DNA from: DASUZB01 sp036377075
GTDB taxonomy: Bacteria; Actinomycetota; CALGFH01
Reading direction: 5' to 3'
Assembly (NCBI GenBank): GCA_036377075.1
Contig: DASUZB010000194.1
Location: forward strand, 1 to 14,474
Length of the DNA: 14,474 nt
Under the pieces are notes generated by a model that was not told the origin of the DNA, did no database searches, and worked only from the letters and a program-made list of their open reading frames with translations. Positions 6,700 through 12,998 of this stretch are shown piece by piece (positions within the stretch are counted from its first letter, which is position 1; each line of letters begins with the position of its first letter). The translations under genes and the position numbers were made by a program.

Positions 6700-6822
6700 C
6701 GCATCGACCCTTCCGCCCGCGCGCCGCTGGCGGGCAACGGCGCACGGCAGGCTCGTCCCTTGTTGACCGGGGGGCTACCGCTTCGCTACTCGAGCCCCCC
6801 GGCCGACCCGGCCGCGTCGCCG
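6700..6822 (-). promoter_or_regulatory. structured 5' leader of the YraQ permease operon
   Basis: If transcription starts near 6822, the permease mRNA has a leader of about 123 nt. It contains the palindromic element (copy B, 10-bp GC arms around a 16-nt loop) and then a second hairpin, GCGCCG/CGGCGC (6721-6726 with 6738-6743), before the ATG. There is only a weak Shine-Dalgarno (GGAAGGG, 10 nt or more upstream). The arrangement could be a simple transcription barrier protecting the permease from exporter readthrough, or an attenuator. I could not match it to a known riboswitch. Confidence 0.4.
6764..6802. repeat. palindromic GC-rich element, copy B (intergenic)
   Basis: It shares TGACCGGGGGGCTACCGCT (6764-6782) and CTCGAGCCCCCCGG (6789-6802) with copy A. 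The 10-bp arms lie at 6767-6776 and 6793-6802. On the minus strand the loop contains GCGAAGC, a heptamer known to fold into an unusually stable DNA mini-hairpin. Similarity to copy A continues beyond the hairpin (GGTCARCARG...GGACG...AGCCTGC on the minus strand), so the duplicated unit is longer than the palindrome. Confidence 0.75.
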
Positions 6823-6828
6823 GCAGGG

Positions 6829-6857
6829 ATTCTAGTTCAGCCCGCCCGGGCGCCAGC
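6829..6857 (-). promoter_or_regulatory. putative promoter of the YraQ permease operon
   Basis: On the minus strand TAGAAT (6834 down to 6829) matches the TANNNT -10 pattern well and stands out in GC-rich DNA. A weak -35 (GCTGGC, 6857-6852) lies 17 bp upstream. The site sits just after the ABC permease stop codon and would start the permease leader near 6822. Confidence 0.45.
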
Positions 6858-6860
6858 GGT

Positions 6861-7592
6861 TCAGGCGGTGCGGCGGCGCAGGGTCGCGGCGCCGAGGAGC
6901 AGCGCGAGCGCGCAGCACCCGGCGAGGATGGCGAGGTCGCGCCGGATGGTGGCGGTGAGGTCGGGGGAGACGCTGACGCGCTGCATCGCGTCCACGGCGT
7001 AGGTGAGGGGCAGCACGTCGGAGACGTGGCGCAGCCACGGGGTCATGGCCTCGCGCGGCCCGAGGAGGCCGGAGAGGAGCACCTGCGGCAGGACGAAGGC
7101 CGGCATGAACTGGGCCGCCTGGAACTCGGTGGCGGCGAAGGCGCTGACGAACAGGCCCAGGGCCATGCCGAGCAGCCCGTCGAGGATGGCGACGCCGATC
7201 AGCGGCGCGGCGCCGCCGGCGACGTCGAGGCCGAGCGGGCCCAACGCCAGCCAGGAGACGACCGCCGCCTGCACCAGGGCGACGGCGCCGAAGGCGATGG
7301 CGTAGCCGAGCAGCAGGTCGAGCTTGCGCAGCGGCATCGCCAGCAACCGCTCGAGGGTGCCGGAGACGCGCTCGCGCAGGGTGGTCACCGCCGTGATGAC
7401 GAACATCACGACGAACGGGAACAGGCCGAGCCCGACGCCGCCGTAGCGGTCGAAGAACGGCGCGGGCAGCAGCTCGTACAGGATGAAGACCAGCAGGCAG
7501 GGGACGCCGACCAGCAGCAGGATCGTGCGCGGGTCGTGGCGCAGCTGGGTGAGCACCCGCAGCGCGGTGGCGAGCGTGATCCGGGGGCTCAC
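6861..7592 (-). CDS. ABC-2 type transporter permease
   Basis: This is a 243-residue membrane subunit of an ABC-2 exporter. After a short cytoplasmic helix (TALRVLTQLRHDPRTILLLV) come six hydrophobic segments. The family marker LRERVSGTLERLLAMPLRKL lies in the cytoplasmic loop, and FMPAFVLPQVLLSGLL with LPLTYAVDAMQRV near the end. Such subunits pair with one ATPase to export drugs, antibiotics or lipids. I chose the GTG at 7592, which overlaps the ATPase TGA as GTGA, so the two are translationally coupled. The divergent PadR gene suggests substrate-induced expression, as for many PadR-controlled multidrug exporters. The actual substrate is not evident. Confidence 0.92.
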   Translation of the reverse strand: MSPRITLATALRVLTQLRHDPRTILLLVGVPCLLVFILYELLPAPFFDRYGGVGLGLFPFVVMFVITAVTTLRERVSGTLERLLAMPLRKLDLLLGYAIAFGAVALVQAAVVSWLALGPLGLDVAGGAAPLIGVAILDGLLGMALGLFVSAFAATEFQAAQFMPAFVLPQVLLSGLLGPREAMTPWLRHVSDVLPLTYAVDAMQRVSVSPDLTATIRRDLAILAGCCALALLLGAATLRRRTA

Positions 7593-8332
7593 CGGACGGC
7601 TCCGCGGACGGCCTGCTCCCGCTCGATCAGGCGCAGGAAGGCGTCCTCCAGGTGCTGGGTCCCCACGCTGGCCTGGATGCCGTCGGGCGTGCCGGTCGCC
7701 AGCAGCCTGCCGTCGCGCAGCAGCACCAGCTCCTCGCAGTGCCTCGCCTCGTCCATGACGTGGCTGGAGACCAGCACCGTGGTGCCGGCCGCGGCGAGCC
7801 GGTGGAACAGCGCCCACAGGTCCCGGCGCAGCAGCGGGTCGAGCCCGACGGTCGGCTCGTCGAGCACCAGCAGCTCGGGCTCGCCGAGCAGCGCGACCGC
7901 CAGCGAGACGCGGGCGCGCTGGCCGCCCGAGAGCTTCCCGGCCAGGCGTCCGGCGATGTCGGTGAGGGCGACGGTGGCGATGGCGCGGTCGACGCGGCCG
8001 CGCGGTACCCCCAGGACGCTGGCGAAGTAGCGCAGGTTCTCGCGCACGGTGAGGTCGGCGTAGACCGACGGGCTCTGGGTCAGGTAGCCGATGCGCGCGC
8101 GCAGCGGCGGCGCGCCGGCCGGCAGGCCGAGCACGCGGACCCGGCCGGCGGTGACGCGCTGGGTGCCGACGACGCAGCGCATCAAGGTGGTCTTCCCCGA
8201 GCCGTTGGGGCCGAGCAGCCCGGTGACCGCGCCACGGCGCACGTCCAGGTCGAGCCCGTCGAGCGCCCGCGCGCCGCCGCGCACCACCAGCAGCCCCTCG
8301 ACCGCCACCGCGGGTCCCTGCTCGACCGCCAT
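7589..8332 (-). CDS. ABC exporter ATP-binding protein (DrrA/CcmA type)
   Basis: This 247-residue ATPase has all nucleotide-binding motifs: Walker A GPNGSGKT, Q-loop YLTQSPSVY, signature LSGGQRARVSLA, Walker B LLVLDEP with a GLDP D-loop, and the H-switch in SSHVMDEA. The C-terminal part after residue 205 (GRLLATGTPDGIQ, HLEDAFLRLIEREQ) matches the DrrA-like drug and antibiotic exporter subfamily. It powers the permease encoded next. I chose the ATG at 8332 (MAVEQGPAV), which places the first strand normally and has GGGTGG nearby. The longer frame to 8428 would run through the promoter and operator. The gene is divergent from padR-like 8437, and its -10 region overlaps a clear inverted repeat. 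Confidence 0.94.
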   Translation of the reverse strand: MAVEQGPAVAVEGLLVVRGGARALDGLDLDVRRGAVTGLLGPNGSGKTTLMRCVVGTQRVTAGRVRVLGLPAGAPPLRARIGYLTQSPSVYADLTVRENLRYFASVLGVPRGRVDRAIATVALTDIAGRLAGKLSGGQRARVSLAVALLGEPELLVLDEPTVGLDPLLRRDLWALFHRLAAAGTTVLVSSHVMDEARHCEELVLLRDGRLLATGTPDGIQASVGTQHLEDAFLRLIEREQAVRGAVR

Positions 8333-8362
8333 CGCACGCCACCCGAAACTGAAGCCGGCCCG

Positions 8363-8391
8363 ATGATATGTAGTATCACTAGCTATAGCAC
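8363..8391 (-). promoter_or_regulatory. exporter promoter overlapped by probable PadR operator
   Basis: TGATATGTAGTATCA (8364-8378) is an inverted repeat, TGATA-N5-TATCA, in an AT-rich island of otherwise GC-rich sequence. On the minus strand TATCAT (8368-8363) is a good -10, and GTGCTA (8391-8386) lies 17 bp upstream. The operator thus covers the -10 of the exporter. A second palindrome, GCTATAGC (8382-8389), adjoins it. The PadR protein encoded 60 bp away is the obvious candidate repressor. Confidence 0.55.
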
Positions 8392-8399
8392 GGCGCCGA

Positions 8400-8436
8400 T
8401 GGAGCGGCAAGGGCCGTTGCTGTAGCATCCCTACCT
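8400..8436 (+). promoter_or_regulatory. putative PadR gene promoter giving a leaderless mRNA
   Basis: TAGCAT (8423-8428) fits TANNNT and ends 8 nt before the ATG at 8437, the usual distance from -10 to start site. No Shine-Dalgarno precedes the ATG (CCCTACC). A weak -35 (TGGAGC, 8400-8405) is 17 bp upstream. The mRNA would begin at or next to the AUG. Confidence 0.45.
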
Positions 8437-8775
8437 ATGAGGGCCGAGGTGCTCAAGGGCCACCTGGACGCGCTGCTCCTCGCCGTGCTCGAGGAGGGGC
8501 CGCGCCACGGCTACGCGGTCATCGAGGCGTTGCGCTCGGCGAGCGCCGGCCGCTTCGACCTCCCCACCGGCACCGTCTACCCGGCGCTGCACCGGCTCGA
8601 GCGCGCCGGGCTCGTGCGCGGCCACTGGTCGACGGTCGGCGGCCGCCGCCGGCGCACCTACGAGCTGACCAGCGCCGGCCGCCGGGCGCTCGGCGAGGAG
8701 CGCGGCGCCTGGAAGGAATTCGCCACCGCCGTCTCCACCCTGCTGGGTCCCGCGCCATGGCCGGCGGCGACCTAG
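8437..8775 (+). CDS. PadR-family transcriptional regulator
   Basis: This is a 112-residue, single-domain winged helix. It has the PadR markers LLLAVLEEGPRHGYAVIEAL, the recognition segment LPTGTVYPALHRLERAGLV and the wing GGRRRRTYELTSAGRRAL. The C-terminal helix (GERGAWKEFATAVSTLL) is the short dimerisation helix of subfamily 2. PadR proteins repress divergent exporter genes and release DNA on binding small hydrophobic compounds. The divergent ABC-2 exporter fits this model. The ATG lacks a Shine-Dalgarno and probably starts a leaderless message. The 3' end overlaps the next gene by 19 bp, so the two are co-expressed. Confidence 0.93.
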   Translation: MRAEVLKGHLDALLLAVLEEGPRHGYAVIEALRSASAGRFDLPTGTVYPALHRLERAGLVRGHWSTVGGRRRRTYELTSAGRRALGEERGAWKEFATAVSTLLGPAPWPAAT

Positions 8776-9557
8776 CACCCGGCCGGCTCGGGCGCGCCGC
8801 CCGGTCGGGCTCGGCTCGCGCCGGCGGCCGCACGGCCGCCCCGGCCGGGTCCGTCGAGGGCTACCTCGCCGCCCTGGATGCCAGGCTGGCCGCCCCACGG
8901 CGGGTGCGCGCCGCCGTGCTGGCCGAGCTGGAGGACGGGCTGCTCGAAGCGGTCGCGGTCCGGGTGGCGGCGGGGCTGGCCGAGCCGGCCGCGGGCGCGG
9001 CGGCGCTGGCCGAGTTCGGCGACCCGGCCACGGTCGCGGCGGCCTTCCAGCCGGGACTGGCAGCGAGGCAGGCGCGCGCCACCGTCGCCGGACTGCTGCG
9101 CTCCGGCCCGCTGCTCGGGCTGTGCTGGGGCGCGACCTTGCTGGCCAGCGGCGTCACACCGTGGCACCGCCCGCATGCCGGCCCGCTCACCGTCGCCCTC
9201 CCGCTGGTCGGGCTGCTGGTCGCCGTCGTCTGGCTGGCGGCGGTGGCCACCTTCGCGGCCACCGGACGGCTGGGCCTGTCCCTGGCCCGCCGGTCCTTCG
9301 CGGCGGCCGGCGCAGGCCCAGCGCGGCAGGGCAGCGCCGGCGTGCGTCTCGCCGGCTACGCCGCCGCGACCGCCGGCCTGCTCTGCGCCACGCTGGACCT
9401 CAGCGCCCTTGCCGCGCTCGCCTGGGTCACGGCGAACGCGCCCGGCGCGGTCGCGGCGGTCCCCGCCGCCGTGGCTGCCTCCGCCAGCCTGGTCCGCCTC
9501 CCCACCGCGGCGGTCGCCTCGCGCCGCTGCCTCGCCGCGCTCGCGCCGCTCGGCTGA
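8757..9557 (+). CDS. HAAS-like/permease-prefix membrane protein, PadR partner
   Basis: This is a 266-residue, alanine-rich protein. After a disordered basic tail (1-30) comes a helical region, YLAALDARLAAPRRVRAAVL followed by ELEDGL, ending with ALAEFGDPATVAAAF near residue 100. That is the pattern of HAAS/DUF1700-type domains: charged helices and a closing FGDP. About four hydrophobic segments follow (roughly 110-128, 141-168, 198-220 and 226-245). HAAS-type membrane proteins are commonly encoded with PadR regulators, and here the gene overlaps padR-like 8437 in a different frame. Their exact function is not established; a sensory or regulatory role at the membrane is usually proposed. The start is the ATG within the PadR 3' end. 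Confidence 0.8.
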   Translation: MAGGDLAPGRLGRAARSGSARAGGRTAAPAGSVEGYLAALDARLAAPRRVRAAVLAELEDGLLEAVAVRVAAGLAEPAAGAAALAEFGDPATVAAAFQPGLAARQARATVAGLLRSGPLLGLCWGATLLASGVTPWHRPHAGPLTVALPLVGLLVAVVWLAAVATFAATGRLGLSLARRSFAAAGAGPARQGSAGVRLAGYAAATAGLLCATLDLSALAALAWVTANAPGAVAAVPAAVAASASLVRLPTAAVASRRCLAALAPLG

Positions 9558-9558
9558 G

Positions 9559-9608
9559 GCGCCGCCTCCTGCGCGGGTGCCCGCTGGGCCTCCCCCGCAG
9601 GGCGCGCC
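9559..9608. terminator. nested inverted repeats between convergent genes
   Basis: CCTGCG (9568-9573) pairs with CGCAGG (9596-9601), and the outer GGCGC (9559-9563) pairs with GCGCC (9604-9608). A small GCGGG/CCCGC hairpin (9573-9584) is an alternative. The 52-bp gap lies between two convergent stop codons, so a bidirectional terminator is likely although the stem is imperfect. Confidence 0.45.
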
Positions 9609-9609
9609 G

Positions 9610-10980
9610 CTAGCGCTCCAGGGGCCGGCCGGTGGCGGCGCTCCACTCCTCGGCGCCGCCGCCGACCACCACCCGCAGGTCGCCCCGGCCGGCACGGGCG
9701 AGCAGGCTGGCGCCGGTCATGGCCCGGTTGCCGTGGGAGCACATGACCGTCAGCGGCCCGGGCGGCAGGTCCGGCGCGGCGGCCCCGGCGCGGCCGAGCG
9801 CGCCGAGCTCCACCGCGAGCGCGCCGGGCACGCGGCCACCGGCGACCTCGCTCGCCTGGCGCACGTCGAGCAGCGGCTGCTCGGCGGCGCGCTCCGGACC
9901 GACCAGCTCGACGCGGCCCTCGGGCAGGCCGGCGGCGCGCCAGGCCGCCATGCCGCCGTCCAGCTCGCCGAGCAGCCGCTCGTGGCCGATGCCGCGGCAC
10001 TGGCGCACCAGCTCGGCGCGGTCCTGGTCGTCGTCGAGCACGAACAGCAGCGGCCGCTCGGGCTCGACCAGCCAGCCGAGCCAGGTGGCGAACTGCGGCC
10101 GCAACGCGACCGAGAGCGCCCCGGCCGGGTGGCCGGCGGCGAACGCCTCGGCGCGCCGCACGTCGACCAGGACCGCGCCGAGCTCGCGGAGCTCGCCCCG
10201 CACCTGCTCGGCGGGGAGGCGCGGCAGGGTGAGGTCGCGCTCGGAGAGGAGCGCCGGGCCGCGCCGGTTGACCTCGCGCAGGCGCAGGAAGTACGGGGGG
10301 AAGCTGCCGAGGCCGCCGAGCAGCCGCTCGGTGAAGCCGTCCTCGTCGGGCGCGGCGAGCAGCGGGTTGCCGCGCCGCTCGGCGCCGACGGTGGTGGCGC
10401 GGTCGGCGTTGCCGGCGGTGGCGCAGAACGACCCGGCCCCGTGGGTCGGGTACACCGGCAGGTCGTCGGGCAGGGTGAGCAGCCGCTGCTGGATCGAGCG
10501 CCAGGCGGCGCGCGCCAGCGGCTCGGTGCGCCCCGCCTCGCCGGTGAGGTCGGTGCGGGCGACCCCGCCGACGGTCAGCGCGCCGCCGGTGAACACCGCC
10601 ACCGGCCGGCCGCCGTCGAGCACCAGCCAGGCCACCTGCTCGGGCGCGTGCCCCGGCGTCGCCAGCGCGCGCAGCGACAGGCCGCCGAGGCCCACCTCCT
10701 CGCCGTCGTCCACGGCGCGGTGCGCGAAGGCCAGCCGGGCCGCCCGCGGCGCCAGCACGTCCGCGCCGCGCGCGGCCAGCTCGCGGCTGCCGGAGACGAA
10801 GTCGGCGTGCAGGTGGGTCTCGGCGCTGAAGGCGACCCGCAGCCGCCGGCGCCGCGCCAGGTCCAGGTAGGGCGTGGGGTCGCGGGCGGGGTCGACCACC
10901 AGCGCGCGGCCGTCGCCCAGGTCGAGCAGCCAGGCCGTGTTGCCGAGGCCCTCGTCGACCACCCTGTCGACCGCGACCAT
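9610..10980 (-). CDS. MBL-fold hydrolase fused to two rhodanese domains
   Basis: The protein has 456 residues. An N-terminal metallo-beta-lactamase domain (1-240) related to persulfide dioxygenases carries ETHLHADFVSG (H56, H58, D60), TPGHAPEQ (H111), GGVARTDL (D144) and YPTHGAGSFC (H180, C186). The fourth residue of the HxHxDH motif is Phe (F61), as in one branch of this family. The first rhodanese-like domain (about 255-352) has an Asp-rich loop, FVLDDDQDR, where the active Cys should be, so it is inactive. The second (about 365-453) has an intact CSHGNR loop (C414). The expected role is oxidation or transfer of sulfane sulfur in the cytoplasm. The ATG is preceded by GGGGGAGG, 7 nt upstream. 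The cupin gene lies 36 bp upstream on the same strand, suggesting an operon. Confidence 0.92.
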   Translation of the reverse strand: MVAVDRVVDEGLGNTAWLLDLGDGRALVVDPARDPTPYLDLARRRRLRVAFSAETHLHADFVSGSRELAARGADVLAPRAARLAFAHRAVDDGEEVGLGGLSLRALATPGHAPEQVAWLVLDGGRPVAVFTGGALTVGGVARTDLTGEAGRTEPLARAAWRSIQQRLLTLPDDLPVYPTHGAGSFCATAGNADRATTVGAERRGNPLLAAPDEDGFTERLLGGLGSFPPYFLRLREVNRRGPALLSERDLTLPRLPAEQVRGELRELGAVLVDVRRAEAFAAGHPAGALSVALRPQFATWLGWLVEPERPLLFVLDDDQDRAELVRQCRGIGHERLLGELDGGMAAWRAAGLPEGRVELVGPERAAEQPLLDVRQASEVAGGRVPGALAVELGALGRAGAAAPDLPPGPLTVMCSHGNRAMTGASLLARAGRGDLRVVVGGGAEEWSAATGRPLER

Positions 10981-11016
10981 CTCGTCCTCCCCCGTCCGCG
11001 GCCGAGCTGCTCCTGC

Positions 11017-11547
11017 TCAGGCCTCGTACCCGCGGCGGCGGGCCAGGCCGGCGAGCCAGCGTTGCAGCGGGCGCTGGACCGCCAGCGGGACCCCGGTGAG
11101 GTACATCTCGGACTGCTCGAACAGCAGCGCCACCTGCAGCGGGTCCTTCGGCGCACCCCGCCTGGTGACCTTACCCTCCTGGGCGAGCTGGCAGAGCCGT
11201 TCGAGCGCGACGCCGAGCTGGGCGCCCGGCCGCGCCTCCCCCACCAGGCGCACGGGCGCGTCGCTCGGGTTCCAGAAGCGGTGCGGCACCCCCGGCGGCA
11301 GCTCGAGGGTCTCCCCCTGGCGCAGCTCGCGCCGGTCGCGCCGGCCGCCGAGGCTCACCGTCAGGATCCCGTCGAGCACCGAGACCCGCTCCTGGGTGCG
11401 CTGGTGGACGTGGCGCGGCGGGCCCTTCGCCCCCGGCGGGAGCAGGATCTCGGCCCGGCCCCAGTCCTCGTCGTCGCGCGGCACGGCCAGGACCGTGAAC
11501 CGCTCCCCCGTCACCGGGTTCTCCAGCACGTCACCAACGGCCGCCAC
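11017..11547 (-). CDS. cupin-domain protein
   Basis: This is a 176-residue protein with a single cupin barrel. Motif 1 reads RHVHQRTQERVSVLDG (H46, H48, E53) and motif 2 LPPGVPHRFWN (H89 with a PG turn). The full set of metal ligands is present, so a mononuclear metal site is expected. The C-terminal part (110-176) is helical with a basic end (LAGLARRRGYEA) and is not diagnostic. The reaction is unknown: cupins include dioxygenases, isomerases and binding proteins. I chose the GTG at 11547, with GAGGGGGG 4-5 nt upstream. A GTG at 11586 would add 13 residues but has no ribosome site. It is probably co-transcribed with the MBL-rhodanese gene, which raises a thiol dioxygenase-like role as a possibility only. 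Confidence 0.85.
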   Translation of the reverse strand: MAAVGDVLENPVTGERFTVLAVPRDDEDWGRAEILLPPGAKGPPRHVHQRTQERVSVLDGILTVSLGGRRDRRELRQGETLELPPGVPHRFWNPSDAPVRLVGEARPGAQLGVALERLCQLAQEGKVTRRGAPKDPLQVALLFEQSEMYLTGVPLAVQRPLQRWLAGLARRRGYEA

Positions 11548-11675
11548 GGCGCCCCCCTCGGCTCGACCCTGGAGCAACGCAACCACACGCGCTGCCGCCT
11601 GTCGAGCAACCGCCCGACCGTCGCCGCTTCGCGCTACCGTTCGGGACGAGCGGCACGAGACGGGAGGGCGGGGAA

Positions 11676-12158
11676 CTGCCGAAGCAGAGCGCCGGGATCC
11701 TGCTGTACCGGGTCGGCCAGGGGACGGTGGAGGTCCTGCTGGTGCACCCGGGCGGGCCGTTCTGGGCCAAGAAGGACCTCGGCGCCTGGTCCATCCCCAA
11801 GGGCGAGTACCAGCAGGGCGAGGACCCGCTCGCGGTCGCCCTGCGCGAGTTCGAGGAGGAGACCGGGCACCGCCCGGCCGGCGGGCGGCCGCTGGAGCTC
11901 GGCGCCATCCGGCAGCGCGGCGGCAAGGTGCTGAGCGCCTGGGCGCTGGCCGGCGACCTCGACGCCGCCGCGACCACCAGCAACACCTTCACCATGGAGT
12001 GGCCGCCCCGTTCCGGGACGCAGCGCGAGTTCCCCGAGGTCGACCGGGCCGGGTGGTTCGACCCGCCGACCGCCCGCGAGAAGCTCAACCCGGCGCAGGC
12101 CGAGCTCGTCGACCGGCTGCTCGCCGCGCTCGCCGAGCAGCCCGGGCAGGGGCGCTGA
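11676..12158 (+). CDS. NUDIX hydrolase (COG4119-like), CTG start
   Basis: This is a 160-residue NUDIX protein. The Nudix box spans residues 43-65: G43, E49 and R57-E58-F59-E60-E61-E62-x-G64, with His at the final hydrophobic position. Before it are the subfamily segments PKQSAGILLYR and LLVHPGGPFWAKKDLGAWSI. After it come the FTMEWPP and FPEVDRAGWF segments, typical of COG4119 proteins that hydrolyse nucleoside-diphosphate-linked substrates. The first in-frame ATG, GTG or TTG is the GTG at 11727, which would delete the first strand. The CTG at 11676 begins exactly where relatives begin and has GGGAGG 8 nt upstream, so I chose it. The gene diverges from the cupin gene and ends 9 bp from the convergent HAAS-like gene. 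Confidence 0.85.
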   Translation: MPKQSAGILLYRVGQGTVEVLLVHPGGPFWAKKDLGAWSIPKGEYQQGEDPLAVALREFEEETGHRPAGGRPLELGAIRQRGGKVLSAWALAGDLDAAATTSNTFTMEWPPRSGTQREFPEVDRAGWFDPPTAREKLNPAQAELVDRLLAALAEQPGQGR

Positions 12159-12167
12159 CGCGCCGGC

Positions 12168-12937
12168 TCAGGCCGGGGTGAGCTCGCCGCGGGCCAGGAC
12201 GGTCCGGTACAGCGACACCCCGTAGACGGCGGCCATGACCAGGGAGACGATCGCGCCGCTGAGAAACTGGCCGCTGCCGCTGCCTTCGACCAGCCCGTTG
12301 AGGCCCTCGAGCAGCAGGCCGGCCGCTGCCACGCCGTACAGCGCGGTCGCCACCGTCGCGGTGAAGCCGTCGGGCAGCACGCCCAGGTAGCGGGGCTCGC
12401 GCCGGCGGCGGTGCCAGAGCGCGTAGCCTCCGAGGACCAGCAGCCCGAGCACGCCGGCCGCCACCCGGTACTGCACCACCTCGCCCCAGTGGTGCAGCTC
12501 GGCGGCGTGGGCGCAGCTGCCGGCGCGCGGGAAGTACTCGAGGAAGTCGGCGCAGCGGGCGGGGGTGTAGGTGGTGCCTGGCAGGTCACCCGAGACGAAC
12601 TTGGCCCCGAACACGTCGCCGAACAGCTCGGCGATCAGGCCGCTGACCCCGATCGCGACCAGGGCGACCGCGCCGAGCAGGGTGGCGGCGCGCAGCAGCG
12701 CCGCCAGCAGCGCCGCGGTCGGGACCGGGGAGAGCCGCGGCGCGAAGCGCCGCGCCACCGTCCGCGGGTCGCCGAAGCGCGCGATCGCCTGCCGCTGCGC
12801 CTCCTGCTCGCTCATGCCCGTCGCCGCCGCCTCGGCGGTGGCGTCGCGCAGGTGCTCCTCGGCCTCGGCGAGGATGCGCCGGACGTCACGCGCGGAGCCG
12901 CGCAGCTGGGTGAGGAGAGGGTTCCGAGGGTGTCCAT
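12168..12937 (-). CDS. HAAS-like membrane protein, frameshift near 5' end
   Basis: The conserved frame reads NPLLTQLRGSARDVRRILAE, AEEHLRDATAEAAATGMSEQ and EAQRQAIARFGDPRTVARRF. This is a clear HAAS/permease-prefix helical domain closing with FGDP. About four hydrophobic segments follow (helices starting LLAALLRAATLLGAVALVAI, VAAGVLGLLVLGGYAL, VATALYGVAAAGLLLEG and LSGAIVSLVMAAVYGV), with a Cys-containing external loop (ARCADF, GSCAHA). This frame has no ATG, GTG or TTG between the divergent gene and the domain. The ATG at 12937 (MDTLG) is in another frame and would join it if one base were restored near 12926. Alternatives are a CTG at 12905 or a GTG at 12989 without ribosome site. Either a sequencing error or a recent indel is likely. 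Function beyond membrane location is unknown. Confidence 0.75.
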
Positions 12938-12998
12938 CCCTCCGTGCGTCATCCCGGTAACGTTGCCGCGGACGACCTCCCAGCGGCACGGAGCCGGC

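Noticed and set aside
6700..6860. A known riboswitch (cobalamin, NiCo, mini-ykkC) in the permease leader
   Set aside because: I could not find the conserved core of any of these; only generic hairpins are visible.
8333..8428. A 32-residue N-terminal extension of the ABC ATPase
   Set aside because: It would run through the promoter/operator island, and the residues do not belong to the ATPase fold.
8878..11934. A 1018-codon plus-strand open frame antisense to the MBL-rhodanese and cupin genes
   Set aside because: Its composition is low-complexity, and the opposite strand has well-conserved domains over the same bases.
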